A stretch of 64,000 nucleotides of DNA from positions 1,178,001 to 1,242,000 of the forward strand of contig NZ_CP064787.1 in the NCBI RefSeq assembly GCF_017094505.1. The letters are read 5' to 3'. Position numbers and translations under genes: made by a program. The notes below the pieces were generated by a model that was given only the letters and a program-made list of their open reading frames with translations, was not told the origin of the DNA and did no database searches. How positions within the stretch are numbered: position 1 is the first letter of the stretch; every line of letters starts with the position of its first letter. This DNA comes from Halapricum desulfuricans. Lineage in GTDB: Archaea > Halobacteriota > Halobacteria > Halobacteriales > Haloarculaceae. Below, in pieces: positions 9,894 through 18,242 of the stretch.

Positions 9894-10217
9894 GACTCGC
9901 AGGTCCGGTCTGAATCGATCGACGGACGTGCGCGTTCGTCTCTCGTCTGGCGGTCCGTTCACCGCGCGATCTAGTATCGTGCGGTCGGACTCGTCAGCCG
10001 GCACGCTGTCACCTCCAGCCAGCCGCCGCTCTCTGCTCGCAGCCAACATATTGATACTGGTGGCTATACGTCCGTAAAGACATCCGGCACGACGGCGTGT
10101 CAGAGCATTTCGAAATGGGATAGCCACCGGTATGCGTTACCCTGGACTTGTCAAAGAGAGAACGTGACGACATCACGGTGGTGAAAAAAGATACTGACAG
10201 CGCGAACGCCCGCCTGC
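9894..10217. other. Intergenic stretch with a 14-bp inverted repeat
   Basis: No gene is visible in these 324 bases. An imperfect inverted repeat (13 of 14 positions) is present: 10054-10067 reads ATACTGGTGGCTAT and 10120-10133 is its complement with one mismatch. The 52 bases between the arms are not repeated elsewhere in the window. Confidence 0.5.
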
Positions 10218-12470
10218 TCACTCGAGTCGCAAGGCGGTGTCCCAGCCGGCTTTCGTGACATACCGGTGGCCGGACCACTCGATTGGCTCGCCGTCGCGCT
10301 TTTTCAGCCACTCGAACTCGACGTAGGTCCCCTCGGGGAGATCGAACTCGCCCCGCCAGGTCGGGTAGTCGTCGCCGGACAGCGCCACGGCCGACTCGAC
10401 GTCCCAATTGCCCAGTGCCTCGTGGTCGCCGGTCAGGAACAGCTGTTCGCCGTACTCGGCCTCGACCTCGATCTCGACGCGGGTCGTCACGTCCTCGCCC
10501 GGTTCGGCGTCGGTCGGCTCGAGCCAGCGATAGCCGTACGGCTCCAGGAAGATCCGACCGTCGGGGTAGCGGGCGGTCTCGTCGCGGAGGATCTCGTGGT
10601 AGCTACCGTCGGTCCAGGGCTCGGGGAGCTCATCGAGCGCGACCGCCCGCGAGTCCCCGGAGAAGTTCGACAGTGCGAGCAGGCGCTCGCCGTCGTGGGC
10701 ACGTTCGACGACGAACACCGAATCGTCAGCCACGTCGTGGACGGTCTCCTCGCCGCGGTGGTGCAGCGCCGTTCGACCCCCCCGGGCCTCTGAAAGGCGC
10801 CTGATCCCGTCGAAGACGCGCTGTTCGACAGATCCCTCGAGCGTTCGGCGCTCGGCGGCGTCCCAGTCCATCGGCGAGCGGTGCACCCAGCGGTTGTCCT
10901 CGGCCTTGATCGGGTTGTTCAGATACGAGAAGTCGTTGAGCTGGGCGAGTTCGTCGCCGCTGTACAGCAACGGCATCCCCTGCATGACGAACGCGGCCTC
11001 GTGCATGAGCAGGTAGCGCTGGATCGCCGTATCGACGTCTTCGGGGTCGCCCTCGACGCGGGCTTTCTGCAGGCCAGTCAGCGCCGCTGCCGTCCCGGAC
11101 GTGCGGGCGACGCCGGTCGGCTCCTCCTGAAAGCGGTAGCCCTCGGCGTAGCTGTCGGGGTGATCGCCCGCGTAGAAGTCCGAGCAGAACTTGCGCGTGC
11201 TCGTCGGGTCCTGCCCGACGGCGCGGACGTCCTCGTCGGCCAGCCCCCAACCGATGTCGTCGTGACACCGGACGTAGTTGAGCCACGAGGCCTCATCGGG
11301 CGTCGACGGGAGTCCGTCGAGCGCCTGTTCGAGTAGCCGGGTGTTCTCGCTTGCCAGCGCGTGCCAGAGGTGGGCCATCAGCGGCGCGTTGTAGGCGATG
11401 TCACACTCCTCGCCCTCGTAGCCGCCCGTCCCGAGGTACCTGATCGTCTCCTCGGGCGCGACGATGGCCTCGGCTTTGAACAGCACCCCCGGCGCGGCGA
11501 TGCGCATCAGCGCCCGGTAGGCCCGCAGGATCCAGTGGGCTTCGTCCAGATTCCGACAATCGGTCCCCAGTTCCTTCCAGAGGAAGGGGACGGCGTCGAG
11601 CCGAAGCACGTCGGTGCCGACGTTCGCGAGAAAGGCCATCTCGCGGAACATCTGGACGAACACGTCCGGGTTCGTGTAATCGAGGTCCCACTGGAAGTCG
11701 TAGAAGCTCGTCCAGACCCACTGCTCCAGGTCGTCGACGTAGGTGAAGTTCCCCGGCGCGAAGTCCGGGAACACCTCCGGGAGCGTCTGCTCGTACTGGT
11801 CGGGGAGGTCGCGGTCCTCGAAGGTGAGATAGAAGTCCTCGAAGCGCTCGTCGCCGTCCATCGCGGCCTGCGCCCACTCGTGTTCGCGGGCGGTGTGATT
11901 CATCACGAAGTCCAGCGCGAGCTTGATCCCTTCGTCGTGCAGGTCGGCGGCCAGCTCGCGCAGGTCGTCCATCGTGCCCAGATCGGGGTCGACCGAACGG
12001 TAGTCTTTCACGGCGTATCCCCCGTCGTTGCGCCCCTCTCGGGGCTCCAGCAGCGGCATGAGGTGGAGGTAGGTCACGCCGAGTTCCTTCAGATAGGGGA
12101 TCTTCTCGCGGACGCCCGCCAGATCGCCCGCGAACAGATCGACGTAACACATGTATCCGACCTCCTCGGGGCCCTGAAACCAGTCGTCGACGCCGGCGCG
12201 CGAACGGTCCAGCGAGCGAAGCTGTTCGGGCCGTCCCTCGAAGGCCTCGACGGCCGCGTGGACCGCCTCGAGCAGCCACGCGGCCGCCTCGCGGTCGTCA
12301 CCGTAGACCTCGGTGTAGGCCTGCCAGAGGGCGGGCAACTGTTCGTCGATCCGTTCGTGCACCACTTCTGGGCGGTCGGCGTACCGCTCTGTCAGGAACT
12401 CCCGGAGCGTCTCGACCGGATCGTCCGGGGGCCACGCGTCGGTCGGCAATTCCTGCTCGCTCGCGCTCAT
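10218..12470 (-). CDS. Amylosucrase-like GH13 glucanotransferase with C-terminal CBM20
   Basis: A 750-residue GH13 enzyme. The N-terminal helical region (residues 1-95) and the catalytic barrel match amylosucrases, which transfer glucose from sucrose to glucans. The catalytic triad is visible as D292 ('LRLDAVPF'), E334 ('FKAEAIV') and D404 ('RCHDDIGW'), close to the positions in bacterial amylosucrase. The last ~90 residues form a CBM20-type starch-binding module ('VEAEYGEQLFLTGDHEALGNWD'), which is unusual for this enzyme. No signal peptide, so it is cytoplasmic. It is divergent from the GH13 gene at 12603. Sucrose hydrolase or alpha-glucan transferase activity is an alternative. Confidence 0.82.
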   Translation of the reverse strand: MSASEQELPTDAWPPDDPVETLREFLTERYADRPEVVHERIDEQLPALWQAYTEVYGDDREAAAWLLEAVHAAVEAFEGRPEQLRSLDRSRAGVDDWFQGPEEVGYMCYVDLFAGDLAGVREKIPYLKELGVTYLHLMPLLEPREGRNDGGYAVKDYRSVDPDLGTMDDLRELAADLHDEGIKLALDFVMNHTAREHEWAQAAMDGDERFEDFYLTFEDRDLPDQYEQTLPEVFPDFAPGNFTYVDDLEQWVWTSFYDFQWDLDYTNPDVFVQMFREMAFLANVGTDVLRLDAVPFLWKELGTDCRNLDEAHWILRAYRALMRIAAPGVLFKAEAIVAPEETIRYLGTGGYEGEECDIAYNAPLMAHLWHALASENTRLLEQALDGLPSTPDEASWLNYVRCHDDIGWGLADEDVRAVGQDPTSTRKFCSDFYAGDHPDSYAEGYRFQEEPTGVARTSGTAAALTGLQKARVEGDPEDVDTAIQRYLLMHEAAFVMQGMPLLYSGDELAQLNDFSYLNNPIKAEDNRWVHRSPMDWDAAERRTLEGSVEQRVFDGIRRLSEARGGRTALHHRGEETVHDVADDSVFVVERAHDGERLLALSNFSGDSRAVALDELPEPWTDGSYHEILRDETARYPDGRIFLEPYGYRWLEPTDAEPGEDVTTRVEIEVEAEYGEQLFLTGDHEALGNWDVESAVALSGDDYPTWRGEFDLPEGTYVEFEWLKKRDGEPIEWSGHRYVTKAGWDTALRLE

Positions 12471-12502
12471 GCTCTACTGTTGTCGTCCCCGGAGTAAATT
12501 TC

Positions 12503-12513
12503 TTTACAACGGG
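12503..12513. promoter_or_regulatory. TTTACAACGGG motif upstream of amylosucrase gene
   Basis: The motif lies 33-43 bases upstream of the amylosucrase ATG (read on its template side). Near-identical strings occur at 15242-15253 before the aldo/keto reductase and 16295-16306 before the TrmB gene. In those two places it overlaps the expected TATA position, so a plain promoter explanation is possible. Confidence 0.35.
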
Positions 12514-12558
12514 TGTGGTGACATACGGTATCCGAGGTGACAGGTCGTCCCCCGGATT

Positions 12559-12566
12559 TTATACTG
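12559..12566 (+). promoter_or_regulatory. TATA-like box for the 12603 GH13 gene
   Basis: TTATACTG lies about 40 bases upstream of the ATG at 12603, predicting transcription start near 12588, inside the inverted repeat at 12581-12598. Confidence 0.45.
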
Positions 12567-12580
12567 GTGGCCGTCATCGG

Positions 12581-12598
12581 GTACAACAAGAGTTGTAC
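12581..12598. promoter_or_regulatory. Perfect inverted repeat, candidate operator
   Basis: GTACAAC-N4-GTTGTAC is a perfect 7-bp-arm palindrome ending 4 bases before the ATG at 12603. It covers the predicted transcription start, the usual place for a repressor site in archaea. The TrmB-family regulator at 16321 is the obvious candidate binder, but nothing in the sequence proves it. Confidence 0.5.
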
Positions 12599-12602
12599 AA
12601 AC

Positions 12603-15017
12603 ATGAGCACCGAAGTCACACTGCTTGAAGACGCCACGGAGGAGCTCTGTGAGTGGCACCGGAACTGCCGCGACCGCCACGAGGACGATTTCGAGGCGGC
12701 CAAGGAGATTGTCACGCGGCTGGGCGCACACTATGAGGACGGCCGTACCGAGGTCGGGTTCTGGACGCCGGAGATCGTCGAGGCCGGCGTCCCCAGCGAG
12801 GACGTGTATCTGGAGGTGCTGACGCCGACAGAGGACGTCCGCGTCTTCGAGGACGGCGTCGATCAACAGCGAATCGAGGTCCGGCGCGACCGGTTGCCGA
12901 TCTACCGGGAGGAGGAGTATCACTGGGCCGTCGTCGAGGGCATGACGCCGGGGACGCGCGAGCGGTTCGGCTCCCTCTACCAGCTCGTCTACCGTCAGGA
13001 CGGCGAGTGGCACACCGTGCAGGACCCGGTGGCGTACTCGGTGCCGTTCGGCGTGTTCGGACCCGCGGAACTGATCGACCTCGAGACGCTCGACGCCGAG
13101 CGCGACGACCGGGAGTACTTCGAGGGACTCGGCACCGACGAGGAGCCGATCCCCACGACCGAGGACGACGGGCTCCCCCGGGTCGATCCGGCGACGAGCA
13201 TGGTCGAGATTCATCCCGGGACGGCGACCGAAAACGGCTCACTTGACGGGCTCGCGCGCCGGTACGAGCAAATCGGTGAGAAACTCCGAAGCGGCGAGGA
13301 GCTGGACGCTGGCGAGTGGATCCACGTGGGCTATGACGCCATCCAGCTGATGCCGATCGAGCCGATCACCGAACACCGCGAGAACCACGACTTCTGGTCG
13401 GTCGAGGGCGATCGCGTCGCTCTCGAGGGCAGCGAGACGGTCGAGCTCGTCGCCGAACAGCCCGACCTGATCAACTGGGGATACGATATCGTCATCCGGG
13501 CGTTTTCGGCCCCCAATCCCGCAATCCTGGAGACGGGCCGACCGCACGAACTGGTCGATTTCATCGCCGCGTGTCACAACCTGCCCGACTCGATCCGGGT
13601 CGTCTTCGACATCGCCCTGGGCCACGCCGAGGGGAGAGCCGACGAACTGCTCGACGAGGAGTTCATCGAGGGTCCGGGCATGTACGGCCTCGAACTGGAC
13701 TACCTGCACCCGGTCGTCCGGGCGATCGTGCTGGATCTACAGCGCCGGAAGATGGACTTCGGTGCCGACGGGATCCGCGTCGACGGCGCGCAGGACTTCA
13801 AGTACTACGACCCCGAATCGGACGAACTGGTCCACGACGACGAGTTCCTCGCGGAGATGGACGAGGTCACTCAGGAGGTCGGGGGGACCGAATACCGGCC
13901 GTGGATGATCTACGAGGACGGCCGACCCTGGCCCCGCGGGGACTGGGAGCTGGCCTCGACCTACCGGGAACTCATCAAACAACACCCCCACAGCTTCCAG
14001 TGGTCCCCGATCACGTTCGCGCACAACAAGCCCGCTTTGCTGACATTCTGGGCGAGCAAGTGGTGGCGCGTCTTCGAGGTCGCGGACTTCGGGGAGAACT
14101 GGATCACCGGCGTCGCCAACCACGACACGCTCCGGCGAGGGACCCAGCAACCGCTTCCGAAAGGGTGGGAGGAAGACCCGATCAACCCCTATCTGGGTGA
14201 CGACGGCCCCGAGATCATCGACGAGGCCTACGACCAGCCCTCGACGAACATGCTGTTGCACTGCCTGCTTCCGGGCGTCCCGATGGACTTTCTCAACGCA
14301 AACGCCCACGCGCCGTGGTCGTTCATGCGCGACACTGACGACGAGTGGAACGTCAAGGTTGTCGCCGAAGAGGACAACTTCCTCGATTGGCACGTCCCCG
14401 CCGAACTGTACGACGACGACCGGTTCTTCGGCCGGTTGAAAGCGATGGGGATCGACGAGCGTGACGACCTCGATCACTTCGTCCACGTCCTGCACGACGT
14501 CGGCGAGGCGACCGACTGGGAACCCGAGGACATGGCGGCGACGATCGAGGCGCTGGGATCGCCCCTCGCCGGCGAGACGGTGACGCCGGCGGACCTCGAA
14601 CGCTTCGGCGAGGCCTGGATGGCCGACGTCAACGAGTTCGCGAACCTCACACACTGGCTTGACACGCTTGAGAACGACCGCGCCGAGTTCACTCATCGTG
14701 TCCGACAGTTCCGTCAGGACCGTCCGTGGCTTCGCGGTGACATCGACGTCGACGGCGAGGAAGTCTTCGACTACGTCCATCCCGTCGACGGGACGGTCGT
14801 CTACTACGGCTTCCGGGAGTCGCCCGACGGTGACGAACAGATCCTGTTCGTGGGCAACATGGAAGGCCCCGAGGTGACCGTCGAGCCGACGACGCTGGAC
14901 GACGCGATACCCGATTCGGGCTGGGAGCCCGCGCTGGCCGCGCCCGGTGTCGACCCCGACCTGGACGGCGTCGCACTGGACAACGGCGAGGCCGTCGTCT
15001 GGACGCGCCGGCCGTAG
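12603..15017 (+). CDS. GH13 enzyme resembling glucosylglycerol hydrolase
   Basis: An 804-residue GH13-superfamily protein with an intact triad: nucleophile D394 ('IRVDGAQDF'), acid/base E438 ('IYEDGRPW') and D508 ('VANHDTLRRG'). A ~190-residue N-terminal beta domain precedes the barrel and a beta sandwich follows it. The segment around 'GADGIRVDGAQDFKYYDP' and the overall length resemble the GghA-type enzymes that split the compatible solute glucosylglycerol; this assignment is from memory of the family and uncertain. The start ATG 12603 is preferred over the open frame upstream, because TATA and the operator lie there. It probably acts in the cytoplasm on a small glucoside. Confidence 0.75.
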   Translation: MSTEVTLLEDATEELCEWHRNCRDRHEDDFEAAKEIVTRLGAHYEDGRTEVGFWTPEIVEAGVPSEDVYLEVLTPTEDVRVFEDGVDQQRIEVRRDRLPIYREEEYHWAVVEGMTPGTRERFGSLYQLVYRQDGEWHTVQDPVAYSVPFGVFGPAELIDLETLDAERDDREYFEGLGTDEEPIPTTEDDGLPRVDPATSMVEIHPGTATENGSLDGLARRYEQIGEKLRSGEELDAGEWIHVGYDAIQLMPIEPITEHRENHDFWSVEGDRVALEGSETVELVAEQPDLINWGYDIVIRAFSAPNPAILETGRPHELVDFIAACHNLPDSIRVVFDIALGHAEGRADELLDEEFIEGPGMYGLELDYLHPVVRAIVLDLQRRKMDFGADGIRVDGAQDFKYYDPESDELVHDDEFLAEMDEVTQEVGGTEYRPWMIYEDGRPWPRGDWELASTYRELIKQHPHSFQWSPITFAHNKPALLTFWASKWWRVFEVADFGENWITGVANHDTLRRGTQQPLPKGWEEDPINPYLGDDGPEIIDEAYDQPSTNMLLHCLLPGVPMDFLNANAHAPWSFMRDTDDEWNVKVVAEEDNFLDWHVPAELYDDDRFFGRLKAMGIDERDDLDHFVHVLHDVGEATDWEPEDMAATIEALGSPLAGETVTPADLERFGEAWMADVNEFANLTHWLDTLENDRAEFTHRVRQFRQDRPWLRGDIDVDGEEVFDYVHPVDGTVVYYGFRESPDGDEQILFVGNMEGPEVTVEPTTLDDAIPDSGWEPALAAPGVDPDLDGVALDNGEAVVWTRRP

Positions 15018-15036
15018 GCGTCGCGTTCGATATCGA

Positions 15037-15050
15037 AACGGTTTTTTCCA
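15037..15050 (+). terminator. T-rich terminator after the GH13 gene
   Basis: AACGGTTTTTTCC follows the stop by about 20 bases. T-runs of this kind end transcription in haloarchaea. No strong stem precedes it. Confidence 0.5.
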
Positions 15051-15072
15051 ATCACAGTTGTACCATCTCGTA

Positions 15073-15127
15073 GCCCGTGGGCACCCCGACGTGACGTCGT
15101 TCTCTCTACTGGGGTGCCCTCACGGGC
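15073..15127. repeat. Long hairpin, 15-bp arms
   Basis: The left arm 15073-15087 (GCCCGTGGGCACCCC) pairs with 15111-15127, with a two-base bulge and a 23-base loop. It lies between the GH13 terminator and the aldo/keto reductase promoter, with no T-run after it on either strand. Its role is unknown. Confidence 0.6.
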
Positions 15128-15269
15128 CACCCCCACCCCCACCACACCCTTTCGAACGCTGCACCGACGAGCGCCCCGCTCGAACCTGCGACGATCATGT
15201 AATTCTCGAAACCCGTTCGACCGACGTGCTCGCAGTAGATTTTTACAACGCGGATTAAAATATACGATC

Positions 15270-16265
15270 ATGGATAGCGACGTGGTACCATACACGACAC
15301 TCGGCTCGACGGGACTGGAGGTGTCCCGGTTGGCTCTCGGATGCATGAACTTCGGTAGCGAGGCCGAGTGGATGATCGACGACCGCGAGCAGAGCTTCGA
15401 GATCATCGACCGGGCGATCGATCTGGGGATCAACGTTTTGGACACGGCGAACGTTTACTCGACGGGCGAGAGCGAGGAGATCGTCGGCGAGGCCGTCGCC
15501 AGCCATCGCCGGGACGAACTGGTGATCGCGACGAAGGTCTTCGGGGAGATGCACGACGGTCCCAACGGACAGGGACTCTCGCGCAAGCACATCATCGATC
15601 AGGCCCACGCCAGTCTGGACCGACTCGGCGTCGACTACATCGATCTCTATCAGATCCACCGCTGGGACGAGAACACGCCGATCGAGGAGACGCTATCGGC
15701 GCTGACCCATCTCGTCGACGAGGGGATCGTCCGGTATCTCGGGGCCTCGACGATGGCCGGCTGGCAGTTCTCGAAGGCGCTGTACACCGCCGATATCGAG
15801 GGCTACGAGCGGTTCGTCTCGATGCAACCGGAGTACAACGCCGTCGACCGCCACGAGGAGGCGAATCTCCTCCCGATCTGTGCCGAGGAGGACGTCGGCG
15901 TGATTCCGTGGTCGCCGCTGGCCGGCGGCTTTCTCACCGGCAAGTACGAGCGCGACGCCGATCCGGACGAAGACCTGCGGGCGGCGACCGACGAGTACAC
16001 CCGAAACCGGTTCACTGAGGAAAACTGGGACGTGCTGGAGGAGATTCGGGCAATAGCCGAAGAGAGAGACGCGACGCCGGCGCAGGTCAGCCTGGCGTGG
16101 CTGCTCGAACAGGACGTGGTCACCGCGCCGATCATCGGCCCCCGACGGATCGACCACCTCGAGGAGAACGTCGCAGCCGTCGATCTCGAGTTGAGCGACG
16201 AGGAGGTTCAGCGGATCGCCGAGCCGAAGTTCCCGCAGTGGCCTCAGCCCGAAAAAGACCGATGA
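15270..16265 (+). CDS. Aldo/keto reductase
   Basis: A 331-residue NADPH-dependent oxidoreductase of the AKR superfamily. The catalytic tetrad is visible: the Asp and Tyr of 'LDTANVYSTGESEEIVG', Lys of 'VIATKVF' and His of 'DLYQIHRWD'. The C-terminal cofactor-binding stretch ends with 'IIGPRRIDHLEENV'. The ATG at 15270 was chosen because family sequence starts at 'VVPYTTLGSTGLEVS' and a TATA-like TTTTACAA sits 27 bases upstream (leaderless). It probably reduces a sugar- or aldehyde-type carbonyl. Placement between GH13 genes and a TrmB regulator suggests a sugar-linked job. Confidence 0.9.
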   Translation: MDSDVVPYTTLGSTGLEVSRLALGCMNFGSEAEWMIDDREQSFEIIDRAIDLGINVLDTANVYSTGESEEIVGEAVASHRRDELVIATKVFGEMHDGPNGQGLSRKHIIDQAHASLDRLGVDYIDLYQIHRWDENTPIEETLSALTHLVDEGIVRYLGASTMAGWQFSKALYTADIEGYERFVSMQPEYNAVDRHEEANLLPICAEEDVGVIPWSPLAGGFLTGKYERDADPDEDLRAATDEYTRNRFTEENWDVLEEIRAIAEERDATPAQVSLAWLLEQDVVTAPIIGPRRIDHLEENVAAVDLELSDEEVQRIAEPKFPQWPQPEKDR

Positions 16266-16320
16266 CGACGCACGTACAGCTGCCGAAACAGACAGTTTAC
16301 AAACGGGGCAGACAACCGAA

Positions 16321-17400
16321 ATGACAATGGATACCTCGACGCTGACGTCGGTCCTCGAAGACGCCGGTCTCTCCCCGTATCAGGCCGACGCGTACGTGAC
16401 CATCCTCGAACTCGGTTCGGCGTCAGCGACCGACATCGCAGAGAAGAGCGACGTTCCCGATCCGCGGATCTACGACGTCCTCCGGGACCTCGAGAAACAC
16501 GGCTACATCGAGACCTACGAACAGGACAGTCTCCACGCCAGAGCCTACAGTCCCGAATCGGTGCTCGGAGACCTCCGCGAGCGCGCAGGCCAGTTCGAGC
16601 AGGCGGCCGACGAGATCGAAGACCGGTGGGAAGCACCGACGATGGACACACACACAGTGAGTTTCGTCAAGCGGATGGACACGGTATTGGACAAAGCCGA
16701 GACGAAAATCAGAGAGGCGGAAAACCAGGTCCAGGTCGCTGCCGACCGCGAGCAGTACGAGCGTCTCCGTCCGGCGCTCGAGGCGGCCCACGACAACGGC
16801 GTCCACATCAAGCTCGCGCTGTGTCTCGAAGACGACGAGGCGCTCCCTTCGGAGGACGCGTTGAACGGCGTCGCAACGCAGGTGCGATACCGGTCGATCC
16901 CGATGCCGTTCATCGCGCTCGTCGATCGGACCTCGACGTGCTTTGCCCCGCACGTCCTCTCCGCAAACCGCTACGGGGTCATCGTGGAGGACCGGACCCA
17001 CGCGTATGTCTTCCACTGGTTTTTCATGGCCGGACTCTGGGAGTCGACGGAACCGCTGATCGAGGACGGCGACGACTCGCTCCCGCGGTCGTACGTCAAC
17101 ATCCGCCAGTGTATCCGGGACGTCTGGCCGCTGCTCGAGGACGGCGCGACGGTGTCGGTCACTGTCGAGGGCATCGAAGTCGAATCCGGATCGACCATCT
17201 CCTTCGAGGGCGAAATCGTCGACGTCACGTACCCGAGTCTGGAGGCCGCGGGGACAGACGCTCCCTTCCTCTATCTTGGCGGCCAGGCCACGATTACGAT
17301 TGAAACCGATGATGGAGTCGTCGAAGTCGGCGGCTGGGGTGCCGTCATCGAGGACTACGAGGCGACCCGAATCGTCCTCGAAGAGATCGTTTCCGAGTGA
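16321..17400 (+). CDS. TrmB-family sugar-responsive transcriptional regulator
   Basis: A 359-residue regulator. Residues 1-80 form a winged helix ('GLSPYQADAYVTILELGSASATDIAEKSDVPDPRIYDVLRDLEKHG', quoted here only as its start and end: GLSPYQ... LEKHG) and are followed by a helical linker (85-140) and a large TrmB-type sensor domain. Archaeal TrmB proteins bind sugars and repress or activate sugar-metabolism genes. It lies 55 bases after the aldo/keto reductase and downstream of the two GH13 genes, so it is the likely controller of this cluster. ATG 16327 is an alternative start. A TATA-like TTTACAAA lies 20-26 bases upstream. Confidence 0.88.
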   Translation: MTMDTSTLTSVLEDAGLSPYQADAYVTILELGSASATDIAEKSDVPDPRIYDVLRDLEKHGYIETYEQDSLHARAYSPESVLGDLRERAGQFEQAADEIEDRWEAPTMDTHTVSFVKRMDTVLDKAETKIREAENQVQVAADREQYERLRPALEAAHDNGVHIKLALCLEDDEALPSEDALNGVATQVRYRSIPMPFIALVDRTSTCFAPHVLSANRYGVIVEDRTHAYVFHWFFMAGLWESTEPLIEDGDDSLPRSYVNIRQCIRDVWPLLEDGATVSVTVEGIEVESGSTISFEGEIVDVTYPSLEAAGTDAPFLYLGGQATITIETDDGVVEVGGWGAVIEDYEATRIVLEEIVSE

Positions 17401-17434
17401 CGCGTCCCCCTATCGCACGATGAAAGCGGTCTCG

Positions 17435-18085
17435 TCAGTCGCTCCGTGAGACCTGCGTCGACGCGACGTCGTCTGCGTGCCCGGCGAACAGCTCCATCGC
17501 CGGTCGGCCCAGCGGGATCGACAGCCCGCTCGTCGCGGCCAGCGCGTGTGCCAGCATGTACGCCCCCCAGCCCAGCAGCGCGAGGAAGCCGATGCCCGGG
17601 ATCACGGCCGGGAGCAGTCCGAGGTCGTGCAGGCCGGCCGACCCGAGCGCGAGAAAGCCCAGCGGCCCGATCAGGAACTCGAACCACGGCTTCTGCAACA
17701 GCGCCAGCGACCACATTCCGAGCAGCGCACCCAGGAACAGCGACCACGTCCCGAAGAAGGGGTTCAGCCCGCCCGCGAGCCCGACCTCGTTCGCCACGAG
17801 CATGAATCCGGGGCCCCACATGAACAACATCCCGAACGTCCCCATCAGCGTCCCGCCGGCGGCGTCGCCGCGCTTGAGCGACAGCATGCCGGTCAGCAAC
17901 TGGAGCAGGCCGCCGACGAACCCGACGACCGCGATCAGCGGGGCCGCACCCGATCCCCACCAGCCCAGAAAGTCCCCCGCGAACGCGAGGTTGATCCCCA
18001 CCAGCGGGGCCAGCCCGAGCGCGCTCGGGTCGGCCCAGCGTTCGCCGGTCGGATCGATCGTGTCTGCGGTGTCTGTTTCTGACAT
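17435..18085 (-). CDS. GPR1/FUN34/YaaH-family transporter (acetate/succinate type)
   Basis: A 216-residue membrane protein with six hydrophobic helices. The N-terminal 'ADPSALGLAPL' corresponds to the NPAPLGL signature of the AceTr/YaaH family, and the repeated small-residue helices ('GFVGGLLQLLTGML', 'GTFGMLFMWGPGFML') fit the hexameric monocarboxylate channels of this group. It would move acetate or succinate across the membrane. It is transcribed divergently from the protease at 18243; the 157-bp gap is AT-rich with TATA-like strings. The signature is not identical to the bacterial one, so the substrate is uncertain. Confidence 0.68.
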   Translation of the reverse strand: MSETDTADTIDPTGERWADPSALGLAPLVGINLAFAGDFLGWWGSGAAPLIAVVGFVGGLLQLLTGMLSLKRGDAAGGTLMGTFGMLFMWGPGFMLVANEVGLAGGLNPFFGTWSLFLGALLGMWSLALLQKPWFEFLIGPLGFLALGSAGLHDLGLLPAVIPGIGFLALLGWGAYMLAHALAATSGLSIPLGRPAMELFAGHADDVASTQVSRSD

Positions 18086-18242
18086 ATGTTGCCTCTATCT
18101 GCCATAGCGACACCCGCGACAAAATAGTTCCTATAGTGATATTTTGTCCGCAACGATGATTCTAGTTCACGGTTTTCAATAAACGTCCTTTCGGCGCGCA
18201 CGGGCAACCGGGCTTAAGGTGCTCCCCCGACTACAGTCAGGT

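Noticed and set aside
11361-12497. Long + strand open frame antisense to the amylosucrase gene
   Set aside because: The catalytic motifs read on the minus strand; the + strand product has none.
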